Shown: one piece after another, positions 46,908 to 58,197 of the stretch
Layout: the number at the start of each line of letters is the position of its first letter
How positions within the stretch are numbered: position 1 is the first letter of the stretch
Assembly: GCA_028023455.1 (NCBI GenBank)
Contig: JAQFVV010006271.1
Location: forward strand, 1,860,987-1,924,986
DNA from: Epiperipatus broadwayi
Lineage: Eukaryota; Onychophora; Udeonychophora; Euonychophora; Peripatidae
DNA: 64,000 bases
Direction: 5' to 3'
Notes under the pieces: generated by a model
Databases searched by the model: none
What the model saw: only the letters and a program-made list of their open reading frames with translations
What the model was told of the DNA's origin: nothing
Made by a program: the position numbers and the translations under genes

Positions 46908-47949
46908 TATTACATTCAAAGATCAGCCTTTCAAGCTAATTGTGCATGTGTTTTTTGCGAGGGTTAAATAATAAATGAATACTTCCCTCTACAATACAAG
47001 ATATAGTATTTATGCAGGAATAAAAGGAATCCTCTTATTCCTATGACTCAAATTCTTTTATATGAGCAAATATAAAATACTGTTGAGGAGAGTGTGAGAG
47101 TAGAATTCTCACTTTAAATTACTATTTACGATGTTTGAATGAATGACGTCGGTGAAATTGTCTAAAATTTACTAAATGTCACTCTAATTGAAACTTAATT
47201 ATAAGTAAATAAGCATTTATTTTTATATGATGCTATGTGTACAATTGTATTACATTCAAAGATCAGCCTTTCAAGCTAATTGTGCATGCATCTTTTGCGA
47301 GTGTTAAATAATAAATGAATACTTCCCTCTACAATACAAGATATAGTATTTATGCAGAAATAAAAGGAATCCTCTTATTCCTACAACTCAAATTCTTTTA
47401 TATGAGCAAATCTGAAGTACTGTTGAGGAGAGCATGAGAGTAGAATTCTCGCTTTAAATTACTATTTACGATGTTTGAATGAATTTGAGTCGTAGGAATA
47501 AGAGGATTCCTTTTATTCCTGCATAAAAATGGGTTAATTAGATTTACGCATATAGTTCAATTAATTTACATATATCTGCATATATTTACACATAGCAATC
47601 TTGTTACGCTTACTCTTTGTCACCCATGATTATGAGAGCTAAGTTCTCTTGAAAGCGCTCGGGCATTATTTATTATGTATTATAATTTATATTAAGTTTA
47701 TAATAAATTGTGATTTAATTGAAGAAGCTCTGCTGTTATGCGCTGATTTGTGCATTAAAATTGTATATATATATAGTAGGCAGCTGAGTGTGAAATAATT
47801 TCTTTTTATATCTTGTATTGTAGAGGGAAGTATTCATTTATTATTTAACACTCGCAAAAGACACATGCACAATTAGCTTGAAAGGTTGATCTTTGAATGT
47901 AATACAATTGTACACATAGCATCATATAAAAATAAATGCTTATTTACTT
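46908..47949. mobile_element. PLE-like non-coding insertion inside the RTE copy
   Basis: Two direct units about 340 bp apart (starting TATTACATTC at about 46908 and 47248) are followed by a short inverted piece (47480-47530), a block shared with the 3.2-3.9 kb element (47560-47800) including a hammerhead-like fold, and finally an inverted copy of the unit start (47800-47949). The 12-bp duplication proves insertion. Tandem plus inverted terminal repeats and a hammerhead-like motif fit the pseudo-LTR architecture of Penelope-like elements. No RT remains. Confidence 0.7.
47622..47666 (+). ncRNA. Degenerate hammerhead-like motif (PLE type, copy B2)
   Basis: ACCC/GGGC helix I, GAGAG/CUCU helix II with loop CUAAGUU, GAAA (47651-47654), palindromic GCGC, UC, then GGGCA. 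It is nearly identical to the copy at 3783-3828, and the core box is likewise not CUGAUGA. Confidence 0.45.
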
Positions 47950-47961
47950 ATAAAGGAACTG
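47950..47961 (+). repeat. Target-site duplication, right copy
   Basis: ATAAAGGAACTG, identical to 46896-46907. Immediately after it the RTE sequence resumes. Confidence 0.85.
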
Positions 47962-48030
47962 TGGAAAAGAGAAGCTAGAGATTGAAGATGGATTGAATTT
48001 GGACATTCATCCTGCAGTGGATGATGATGA

Positions 48031-49014
48031 TATAATAACAGACCATCTATAGATAGCTTCAGAGAAATAAATAGGTAGTGTTTAAAAAAAGTAAAGGATA
48101 TTAAAAATAAATGGTGATTTACTAAAAATATTGGGTTATGAAGAAAAAAATTAGTTTAAATTCAGCCTTAAGACCATATTTTTTCTTCATTTTTGGAAAG
48201 GCTAATATGACAAAAAAGTTTCTTAGCATAGACCTAGTAATGACTGCTTTTGTGGATCATGGACATTTGTCCAATCAGAAGGGGAAACCCCCCTAATAGT
48301 TTAGAAAATAAAGCATGGATTTATGGATAGTGGTGAGCAATTTATGACATAAGCATAGTGACAAAGTATAAAATATTAAGTGGCTAGTTTAATTTATTCA
48401 TTAATCTTTATTTGTAGAATATTTTTAGATGCAAATTTTCCATTTCTATAATAAAATTAAATAGTACATAAAATTGTGATATATCTATCAATTCTTCATA
48501 ACAATACCAGCATTCAAAAGCAGCAATTTTTATGACACTTTACACCACTCAGAAAAAAAATAATAACTGTAAATGTTTATATTTAAGATGATTTATTGAA
48601 AAAAATCACAAATTTCGGTTGTGTATCCCATTCAGAAATATGTAGTTAGAATACCCTAACTTAAAATTCTGTATATGAAAAAATACTTGTCATCTAGTTT
48701 ATGTCACAATAAATTTATCTTGCTCTGAAATTGGAGAAAACATTGCAAGAACAAGCAGACTTACCATCATATACAGGACTGATGGTGATTCACATTGTGC
48801 ATGTAGTAAACAACTTTTACCAGAAAATATTAGCCTTACAACTATATATCAAGTATGATATAACACAGTATTGAATGACTTACTATTGATGCACAAAAAT
48901 AAATAATTTTTTGTTAGTAAATCAATAGACTTACAACCTATTTTGCACTGTGAGAAATAATTATTATTAAATATATATAACAAGTTAGTTATGTATCTAG
49001 TCATATTTTATTTG
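48031..49014. other. A+T-rich intergenic DNA
   Basis: No gene or repeat recognised. Confidence 0.5.
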
Positions 49015-49205
49015 TAAGTCATTAAAGAACCACCCCCCTCCCAACACACACACTATATGAATTTTATAATGCTGAGGAATAGTCCCACTTTCTAAACAAG
49101 ATAGACTTGAAAAGATAAAATGAATCCATCCTATCTTTTTTACTTAAATGTACATATATAGGCAAATCTTAAGCATTTAGAAATGAAAACATGTAAATCT
49201 TAATC
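49015..49205 (+). repeat. Dispersed repeat, left member of an inverted pair
   Basis: About 190 bp is inversely similar to 52745-52935. Shared blocks are TATAATGCTGAG, CCTATCTTTTTTACCTAAATGTA-like sequence and AAGCATTTAGAAATGAAA. It could be two copies of one repeat, or the termini of a 3.9-kb element. Confidence 0.6.
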
Positions 49206-50840
49206 AATCACTTTTAAATACATTCACTATAAATTAATAAACGATTGTTACAAATAAAACAGTGCTAAATAAATAAATAACTAGTTATTGAAGCAGATGA
49301 TCTGATGCTCAGATCCTGCTTCACAGCCCACATCCAATCTCCTACCACCTAACCGTATTCAAACTCATTCTTATGCACGTATACACATAACTAATAATAT
49401 ATTTCCTTACCCAATAGTATAAAATAATGTAAATGTATGTGTCTTAATTTAATATTTAATCTAATAATAATATTCTCATGTGTATGTGGGCATAAATAAT
49501 AAATATATATGTATATTTTAGCGTAGGAGATTGTGATTGAATTAATAGTATATTATATATGTAAGATATTATATATGATACTTATTATATTTTTCATATA
49601 TAAGTTTGTAGCCAGAAATGATGCAATCTTGTTAGTAAGTCTCTTGAAAAACAATAACCCGGAAGACCCTTTAGATTAAAATAGAAGATTACAAATTGGT
49701 AATAATAAAATAAACCCATTAGTGGAAATTGTCCACCCTAGCTTGTTTTAAAATCATAAGATTCATTTTAAAACAATCGTTCAAGAAACTGATAACAAAC
49801 TTGCATTGTTTCAAACATCTTACCAGATAAGAGTATCCGGCCAAACGATTCCAAATAAAAACTAAGTGCTTAAACCACCTCAGGTCCAGCAGTAGTTGCC
49901 TAGTTACAAATTCAAATTAAAAGTATAAATACTGCTGGATTTGAATCCACAAAAGAGAGATCATTAAATAGCCATCTGCTGAACATAATCCACACCCAAT
50001 GTAATTTTCACGCAATGTGTTGTGAGTAGTAAATTTCATCTTGTCCCTCCGTTCTAACATGCTGATCCCAGGAACAAAGCTTCCGTACTCCGTGCTACTG
50101 AACTTTATATATGTCTTTCCAATGAAATGAAGTGCTATCTCAAATCATCCTGCTACCCTAGATCTAGTGACAATACCAATGGACTGATTCCTAGTGAAAT
50201 GCTTTTCTCAATCATCAAGGTAAAGAACTCAGACCGCTTATGATTCATAAAATCCTGCCTTCTATGTAATGTGTATATTTTAAACTATATCTTTTAAATG
50301 TCTTCAAATATATATAACTCTATATAACTAATATATGCTAAGCCTCTTATAAAATGTTTTTCTTTTATTTTATTTAAAAGCGGCCAATAATTTTTTATTA
50401 ACATTTTTACATATTTATATTTTAAAGTTAATGCCAATAATATTCTAAAATCGCTAGCATATAACTTATTTTGTTTTCCCCCACCCATCATTTACTGGGT
50501 AAATAATTTATAATTGATAAAAACAAGTTCTATTCGGCTTGCTCAGATGCTCACGGTTTTAGAGAAATAAATTAATTATATTGTTCATGTTTACTGTTGA
50601 AAAACAGATTTAACATCTGTTTTTCCCAGTCTCTTTCCTAAATAATGAGCTATCTTTTATCTTTCAACTATATTATATATGTAAATTTCATCTTAGCTAA
50701 TACGACTACCCTTTTTATTTTGCATCAATTAATGTATTTCCACAAGGGCATAAATCAACCAAAATTGAGATTTAATGTGTAAAACATAATGAATAATATT
50801 AAGTAATATAATGTAAAGGGGGGAGGGGGGCCTTAACCTT
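49206..50840. other. A+T-rich DNA without recognised genes
   Basis: The minus ORF at 50294-50491 has no recognised motif. A G-rich run is at about 50818-50830. Confidence 0.4.
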
Positions 50841-51340
50841 TTATTCTATGTTTATATGTATAATTATTATCCCTGTTTGCTTAAAGTGAAGCCATGTCAT
50901 TACGCTGAATAGTTCATCATTCGTGGGCAATAAATACGTCCCAATAATCTTTAATTTCAGAAGTATATTTGTTTTATTATTAAGCATTTCATGCATAAAG
51001 GCCATTTCATTTTTTATATATATATGTCCGTGCTTCTTTCTCACATGGAGGTCATCGCACAGTCGAGCCCCATCGTCATTCTCACTGTCCTTAAACCAGG
51101 CTGTAAAAATCACCTGGGGGACATCCACGGTCTTACGAGCATGCTTTATATGGGAATTGCTCTGGAAAAACCAGCCCAATAGGCATAGCCGGCTGCCCTT
51201 CGTTCGTCAAACCGACTCTGCCTAAGTTTGCAGAGGAAATCGGTCACTTCTTCTTAAAATTCGTGAAGCACACTCCAGGATCCATAAAAGGACCGACCCA
51301 ATAAGCCACCATGCACGCACCACTTTTCCTTATCTTATCA
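50841..51340. other. GC-richer island, possible host exon (unresolved)
   Basis: The segment is visibly richer in G+C and CpG than its surroundings. On the minus strand a frame of about 112 codons includes VPQVIFTAWFKDSENDDGA and could end at a splice donor (CAT|GTGAGA near 51045). Upstream, a pyrimidine-rich stretch ending in CAG near 51224 could be an acceptor, but that frame has a TGA between the two. The opposite strand is also open. I do not recognise the protein. Coding status is undecided. Confidence 0.2.
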
Positions 51341-52228
51341 TTCGCCCAGAAGTATTCATAAACCGTAATGAAATGACTTATTTAAACAAACATATTTCCA
51401 TTAGTTTAATATAAGTATTAATACGATAAATTTAGTATCGTTTGTGTAAATTGTTCATTACCCATCCCGCGCATTAATTATCTAAAATTCCCAGTTAACC
51501 GTCATATTAAATGTAATCAAATATTATCTGTGTTAAAATTATTGTTTGAAGTAATCAAATGCTCTTTTCGTTTCTGGGGGTGTGATAGCATTCTAATAAT
51601 CTATTCTAATAGCGCTAATTTACTCAAACCCATACATATATTATTGGAATAGCCGCAATTATCATGTTATTGTATAAAATGATTCAAATAAATATCTATA
51701 ATAATCCTGAGGCTCATGTCGGCTAAATGACCCGACATAATTATTATTAATAAATCGTAAATATATATATACATCAAACCCGAATCAGTGCTTTCTTTAG
51801 TTAAGATAAATATTAAGTTATTTCTTAAGCTTAAATATGATTAGATGATTTCCGCTCTACACATAATTAACATGCTCGTTATTAAGTTATTCTATCATGA
51901 GTTAGCCGCGAGTCTTTTGTGTCTCCGATGATCGATGCCGGCGGATGAGAAGTGGATTAATCGATGTCATCGGGATTGTGGCTCATAATGTTATAGATCT
52001 GGGAAATAGGCAAATAGGGCAGAGTTCATGAGTGTTCCTGACCCGTGTATCTTGTGCACGATTGGATTTGAGGTACTTTTGCCTAGATGCTTGATCTTGT
52101 TACATGAACATACAAATCCGACCGGCACATTATATATATATATATATATTACAGATAATACTGATATGCAATAAATTATAAAAATTACATCATTTATTAA
52201 TTAACATATATTATTATTTATATAGTGC
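51341..52228. other. Low-repeat DNA, no gene recognised
   Basis: A CpG-containing patch at 51900-52130 lacks an ORF. An (AT)n tract is at about 52131-52149. Confidence 0.4.
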
Positions 52229-52238
52229 AGCCTACTTT

Positions 52239-52745
52239 GAAATACTATAAAGAAGGAACAATCCATCCGGCCATGTACTTTTTGAATCTACTTGCACTCA
52301 CACATGAGGATAACCGTAAAAAACATAAGTGTAAGCTTATGTTTAGAGATTATTTATCTATATGCCAGCCTTGGCCCACCATGTTGAAATCATGGCTTGA
52401 ATTCATTATGTGCCTGAGTTATATATAAATAACAGAATATTTATTAAATATAAATCCAAAATTTACTATATATTTCATCACATGTAGTTAAAAATGAGAT
52501 ATCTCCTGCTATATATTGAATACATTTATCCAATTAAATTAATAATATATAATTCAGGCACATAATAGATTCAAGTCCTGATTTCAACACATTAAGCAAA
52601 GATTGCCTTGTATATAAATAGGCTCTAAGCATAAGCATACATTTACGCTTTTCGAGTCGATGGTCATGGGAAAGTGCAAGCACATTTGTAAAGTGCATGA
52701 CCAAAAGGATTGTTCCTTCTTTATAATAATTAATATATAATAAAT
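52239..52745. mobile_element. Palindromic element with ~200-bp inverted arms
   Basis: 52239-52435 is inversely similar to about 52550-52730. Shared blocks are TATAAAGAAGGAACAATCC, TTGCACT, the AAGCTTATG.TTAGAG-type block, TGTTGAAATCA and TTATGTGCCTGA. A ~110-bp A+T-rich centre separates the arms. The plus ORF 52225-52428 is a product of the left arm. The layout resembles the other foldback elements here, but I could not fit a convincing hammerhead. Confidence 0.6.
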
Positions 52746-52935
52746 GGAATTTAAAATGATTAAGACCTTTATGCTTTCATTTCTAAATGCTTATACATAC
52801 ATTTAGGTAAAAAAGATAGGTTGGATTTATCTTTTTAAAGATTTTACCTTGTGTTTAGAAAATGAGAACATTTCTCAGCATTATAAATTCATACCATGCA
52901 TTTGTGTGTGGTGATTCCCTAATGACTTTATTATT
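52745..52935 (-). repeat. Dispersed repeat, right member of an inverted pair
   Basis: Reverse-complement counterpart of 49015-49205. It directly follows the palindromic element. Confidence 0.6.
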
Positions 52936-54470
52936 ATTAAATATTCAATATTATTTATTACATATCATTATAATCATTAATTATTATTATTAAACACCTA
53001 ATGAAAATGAACACTAACAAGTTTTTGTTCATATTTTTTTTTAGTGAAAGTGTTTATGTTTTCTCGGATATAAACTAAAGAAATTGCAGTGATTTAGATT
53101 GGTGAAATTGATTTTGGAAATACTTTTATCCATTACAACATATTTTATTGAACAGGATTAACTATTAGTTTTGCCTCAAAATCCAGTGTATTACTTTAAT
53201 TATATGATTTCATACTTTTATTTGAAGAATAAGCTACAGTTATATCTATATGAGCAATGATTATTAGAACACCTTGATAATTCTGGATTAGAAATAAATG
53301 ACATTATAGAATTTTTATGTTGTCTTTTTTTTCACACTCTTAATTATTTTTAACATAAATTTACCTGAAGTATAGATTATCATATGTGTGTGTGAATGAA
53401 TGTTTAACAATAATTTAAAACCATGTTTTTATAGGAAGAACAATCTGGAGTTATGATTATAGATAATAGGATATTTTAGGGTGGAAAATAATGAAATTGT
53501 CCTATTTAGGTGATAACATTTTAATGAGTATTAAATTATCTTGAAAACAAAATAAATTAAGCACATAAAATTTTTTTTTAGAGATTGAGTCACAAAGTGC
53601 CCCACTATTTTGATGATGATTACATTCTTTAGTTAGTTGTAAGAGTTTAATATGAAATAATAATCATAAATGAACCTAGATTGTTGACTGTTACAAGATA
53701 TAGTATTATTAATCTTTGTAATAATTTCCAGTTTGTATTGTGTTGAAGTGTTATTAAATAATTTGAGTGGCAGTGTTTAAAGAGTGGAGCAAAGCTCCTC
53801 ATAACCCCATGTTGCCTCTGTTGGTATTGATGTAATGCTATATATATATATATTCTTTAGAATCATTTTACAATGGCTGAAATCTAACGAAAATTACCTT
53901 TATAATTAATTCTAGTCTCTGTGATAGTGAATTCTTTGATTTAATGTTTTAAATAGAGGAACCTGATTTGTATTATAACCTAAGCATTATTATAACACCA
54001 CATATAGTTTGCAAATTCATATATAGAGTGAGTAAATGAACTTATATTTATTAAACCTTTTTGATTTTCATATTTTTGCATCACATTTTATTTTACATGA
54101 TGTTTTAGATATATTTTGTAATGGTACTGATCTAGTTGGCTATCTACATTTTAATTTTCTCGTTAAACAGTGCTTTAAATACTAGATGACTAATTAAGAA
54201 ATTGTACATTTTTTTTTGCAAAAAAATGGCAATTTATCCTAGTGGTAACATTACAATGATTAAATTTATTAATTCACCATGTAATCTAAAATCTTAGTAT
54301 AATTTTCATTGATGGGTCTTTCGTTTTTGATGAATTTTTGTTTTCAATATCCTATTGGGTTTATAGCAGAGGGGATTGGAGGTGTGGGAGAGAGATTGGA
54401 GGCCAACAAAAAATGTTTTCTTAATTTACAAAAATAGGTAAATTTAAAATTACCATTTTCCTATTTCCAA
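52936..54470. other. A+T-rich intergenic DNA
   Basis: No gene recognised. Confidence 0.5.
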
Positions 54471-54519
54471 TTGGGGAAAAAAACAGCTTGGAAATTTGAA
54501 TTCTTTTTCTTTTGCTTTC

Positions 54520-54885
54520 AGAAAATGGTACTTGTGACTTTTGACCCATGTGGCCACCAGAGACACTGGTCAGGGTCAACCACAGAAATACTTAAGAGTA
54601 GGGGCCCCAAATGCAGCATTGCAAATTCCAGCTCAAAGGTGGCACTGATCACAATGCATAAACACAGGAACATTCCACCAGCTGGCTGGCAGCGAAGCAG
54701 CTGCCCGCTTGGTGGCGCTTGTCACAGTGTGTAAGCCCATTTAGCTTACATCGTCTGCTACCAGTGGATAACAAGAACCTAGGTGGTGCTGATTGCCATA
54801 AACACATCTAGCTTATGGGTCATCTGCTAACAGCGACTACCAAGATTCTAGCCCACTATGTGGCACTGTTTCTCCACGGTTACAC
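54520..54885 (+). repeat. GC-richer tandem repeat, ~90-bp period
   Basis: Blocks GGTGGCGCTTGTCACA, GGTGGTGCTGATTGCC and TGTGGCACTG recur at roughly 90-bp steps with intervening TAGCTTA and CATC.GTCTGCTA..AG motifs. The plus ORF 54471-54734 spans the first units and has no known domain. Confidence 0.45.
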
Positions 54886-55224
54886 ATGGAAAAACTATGC
54901 ACTGATAGAGTTTATGTACATACTACTTAAAATATGAATGGCGTATAATGTACAGGTGTGATTAATTAAGAAGCTACAACTATTTAAATATTATTTCAAA
55001 CTTAATAGTATCACATGCTATTTCACAGTTTTATAAATGGATGTAAATTAAAGTCAAAAATCAAAGTTAAAAATGTAAGTTAAATTTTAAAATGTAAAAC
55101 TAATACTAAAATAATTTTAAATCTTATATATATGTGCATAAATAAATGTTGTGTGCTAATTACTGGCAGTGGCTTATTTTATTCTTTTTTTTAAAAAAAT
55201 ATTCTTAGATAAGAATTCATAAAT

Positions 55225-55262
55225 ATAAATCTCTGCTATTCCACTGAGCTAGTGACATGGAC
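55225..55262 (-). repeat. tRNA-like 5' half (box A), probable SINE head
   Basis: On the minus strand it reads TCACTAGCTCAGTGGAATAGC, which has a good box A (TAGCTCAGTGG). The rest of a tRNA cannot be folded, so this is probably a SINE or tRNA fragment rather than a gene. Confidence 0.35.
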
Positions 55263-55471
55263 TAACGACTGGAATAAAGAAAAAGGAAAAAAAAATTTTT
55301 TTTTTGACTTACGTATCTGCCTACTCCATAATTTTTTCTAGGTTCAAATGCCTAGATGGCGCCCTGTAGTGCAGATATGTTTAAGCCAATCTCCAGATCA
55401 TTACAATATATATATATGAAAAATACTTAAATGTAAATTATTAGAGAAAAAATATAGTTAGTAATAAATTT

Positions 55472-55512
55472 GGCTGAACGTTTTCGAGGAACCGTGCCTC
55501 ATACTCATAGCC
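55472..55512 (-). ncRNA. Degenerate hammerhead in left PLE inverted repeat
   Basis: On the minus strand: helix I GGCU/AGCC, then AUGAGUAU, helix II GAGG/CCUC with loop CACGGUU, GAAA, palindromic ACGU, UC. The core reads CUAUGA, i.e. CUGAUGA with one G lost. The right-end copy keeps GAUGA but lost the CU, so both descend from a canonical core. Confidence 0.6.
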
Positions 55513-55587
55513 TTAGTGAAAATGTACTTGATATATGTAAATGAGAATATTCAAATGAGTTACTGTTAAGTAGCCCATTTTTTCGAA

Positions 55588-56480
55588 ATGTCGAAGCACA
55601 ACACCGATTACAAAAATAAAATGCATGACCAAATTAAAATATTAAAGTTGGTACATGATAACACTTTTAACATCAAAATCGACCGGGATAAATTTATTAA
55701 TGGTGTGCTTCGAACTTTCAAGGACAAAGGGATCACTAAATCCGAGTATTACAGGATTTATCCTTCTGCCACTAGACCTCCCCGAATGTTTGCCAATTCA
55801 AAACAACATAAACCAGGCGAACCGCTTAGATTAATGATGGATTTCGCTGGCGTGCACTATTTCAATACAGTGCAAATTGGTTAATCAATTGATCATAGAT
55901 TACCTTAATTTTGGCTCATACACAATAAATTCATCTTTTCAATTCATTTCCAAAATTAAAAACGTTCAAATCTCTCACAACTCTGTTATGGCCACGATGG
56001 ATGTGAAAGAATTATATGGATCAATCAATAGAAAAGCATCCATCCAAATTATACATGAAGAGTTGCTGCGAATATCTTGTCCTAACGAGAGAATTAAATT
56101 CATTATGGTTTCTTGACATGGCTTGACTCCATATTTTCCTCTGTTCGAAGATAAATGGTAAAATGAAGATGGTTGGCCCATGGGCCTCCCTATCAGTGGT
56201 CTTATCCAGTATATACTTAAATAAATATGAACAATCCATTATTCCAAAATATTTCAACACTAACCAGACTTCATATATATACGATATGTAGATGATATTT
56301 TCATTATAGCATCTAAAAATAATATTTTAAATATACAACGCGAATTACAAAGCACAACTAAACTATTTTTCTCTATCATATATGAAAGCAATAATGAACT
56401 CAAATATCTTGATCTTTTCTTGTCAAGAGACCCACGCAATAGATTAAAAATGTTGTTAAACCATTTGAAATCCAAGCTGC
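55588..56480 (+). pseudogene. Penelope-like reverse transcriptase pseudogene
   Basis: 55588-55884 carries the N-terminal linker (TRPPRMFANSKQHKPGEPLR). 55877-56116 holds RT motif A as ATMDVKELYGSI. A further frame near 56278-56310 holds YVDDIFIIA, the catalytic YxDD motif C, followed by ELKYLDLFLSRD (about 56398-56435). This order and the MDVKxLYxSI wording are typical of Penelope-like RTs, which are related to telomerase. At least two frameshifts and several stops. The minus ORFs across here are shadows. Confidence 0.82.
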
Positions 56481-56819
56481 ATCCATCCTAATTCTAAATC
56501 ACCCGCATCGAAAATTGCAGGTCTTAAAGCATTTCTATTTAGAAACATATTTGTGTAAATATGAAGACATAGGAAGGAAAATTAAACAATTACATTAAAG
56601 ACCTACTAGAGAGGATTCAAATACAAAACTATTAGGAGGAAAGTCATGAAATTTAACAGAAATAGATGATAAATTGCCTGCACAATCTACCCAGAATAAG
56701 GTCCCTACATCCCTAAAATATCCAATAAACTAAAAAACTTAACAACAAATTCAGCATAATATTCAGAACTCCACCCAACACTAACAGGTTGATCAATAAC
56801 TCCAAAGATTACATTGATC

Positions 56820-57060
56820 CATCGCTCACCCACATGTGGTGTATCCATTCATGCCCCCAGGGATGGAATATTATGGGGAAAGAAAGACAATTAACACAGG
56901 TTGGCTAACATCGGTACACCTTCAATAGAGCCAAACGAAAGATAATCTTCTGCATTTTTTGAACATACTAAACAATAGGGACAATTTCATACTAACCGTT
57001 ATTTTATGCTAGAACAAGATAAGGAGAAAGATAAAAGAGGCATTAATTAAAGAGACATCA
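56820..57060 (+). pseudogene. GIY-YIG endonuclease remnant of the PLE
   Basis: Piecewise translation gives CPQGWNIMGK, RQLTQ, an HR-TFNRAKRK block and HFFEHT, resembling the 'C..CgwnYIGkT.R.L..R..EH' core of PLE GIY-YIG endonucleases. The first glycine-tyrosine motif is not identifiable and stops interrupt it. Confidence 0.5.
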
Positions 57061-57149
57061 TGAATAACAGAAGAGAAGTGTGAATTTAAAAAATGGGCTA
57101 CTTAACATAACTATTTGAATATTCTCATTTAATATATAAGTAATTTTAT

Positions 57150-57182
57150 AAGGATGAGTATGAGGGGTTTGAAAAGTTAGAA
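57150..57182 (+). ncRNA. Hammerhead relic in right PLE inverted repeat
   Basis: GGAUGAGUAUGAGG, a shortened loop, then GAAAAGUUAG. Helix II's 3' strand and helix III have been lost. Recognised only by comparison with the left copy. Confidence 0.45.
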
Positions 57183-57234
57183 ATTTATTATAATATATTT
57201 TTCTTAATAATTTAATTTAGTATTTTATTTAAAT

Positions 57235-58084
57235 AAGGAGAAATTAAAAAAATATATATATATATATTCCCGTCAGTAACATATATGTATTTCTCATGCT
57301 ACAGAAGAGTTGGCTCTTTTAATCAAGCTGACAAAACTAGTGTTCATTTAAAGTATGGTATTTAATTTATAATATACTTTGGCTTGGCGGATGTAAAATT
57401 TATCAATATTTTATCGTTGTGCTGTTTTTATATATATATAAGATGGAGCCACTTTATTATATTTTACTTGTGCGTAGCATATTAGTCAAATCTTTATAGC
57501 CAACTCTACCTCCATAATATGCAATCTTCGGCATTGAACAGAAGCATTCTTGAAAACCTGTTCGATCTAAAGCTATCTGTGAGACTTTATATGCCCATAT
57601 TTAATATATAAATTTATCATAATTGGATGTATTATTAATCTTCACTCCAGACTTGGTTTGATTACATGTATAATAGCCACTCGAACTGATGATGAAAAGG
57701 CATAACTAATAAGTGGAATGTAGTGATTTATTATATAGCATAAAATTAGCACAATTAAATAATAGCCACAAATTTATTTTGCTAAATGGCCTAGAGTAAT
57801 GTTGTTTAGTAAATAAAATGCCTGCGTGCATTATCCAACGCTAAGTAATGGGTTATATCCAGTATATATGAAATTGTCAATAAATATATTCTTTCATAAT
57901 ATGAAGCCAGTGTTTAATGAATAAATAAAAAAGAAAATGGAAATGTAGATAAATGACTAGATTGGTACCTTTTATAATATAATTATATTTTAATATTATT
58001 CTTAGCAATAGTATTCATTTCTTTAGAAATTATAAGTCAATAAATTACTAATCATGCATACACATCTTAATATGTGATTATGTT
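57235..58084. other. A+T-rich intergenic DNA
   Basis: Starts with an (AT)n tract. No gene recognised. Confidence 0.5.
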
Positions 58085-58197
58085 ATTTACGATTAACAAA
58101 GAGATGACATCATGAAATGGGTAAAGACTTCCATCAAGAAGAACAAGTACCTCCTATATCTTCCAAATTCCCCAGAATTTTAAATGAATAAGTGAGA

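Larger units (their letters stand above)
46297..48030 (+). mobile_element. RTE-like LINE relic, copy 2, split by an insertion
   Basis: 46297-46907 and 47962-48030 are colinear with copy 1 (from the VNVKKTKVMFN region to the C-terminal end). They are separated by a foreign 1.04-kb element that duplicated 12 bp of the LINE. Only the C-terminal third of the RT is left. Confidence 0.8.
55418..57234 (+). mobile_element. Penelope-like element with terminal inverted repeats
   Basis: About 1.8 kb, bounded by inverted repeats of about 150 bp (55420-55582 and 57080-57230) that share CTCATACTCAT and AATGAGAATATTCAAAT. The interior encodes an eroded RT followed by a GIY-YIG-like endonuclease remnant on the plus strand, the standard PLE order. 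Hammerhead-like motifs occupy the outer part of both inverted repeats, as known for PLEs. Shorter than usual PLEs, so internally deleted. Confidence 0.8.

Noticed and set aside
55975-56475. Three minus ORFs across the PLE
   Set aside because: Antisense shadows of the plus-strand reverse transcriptase, which has recognisable catalytic motifs.
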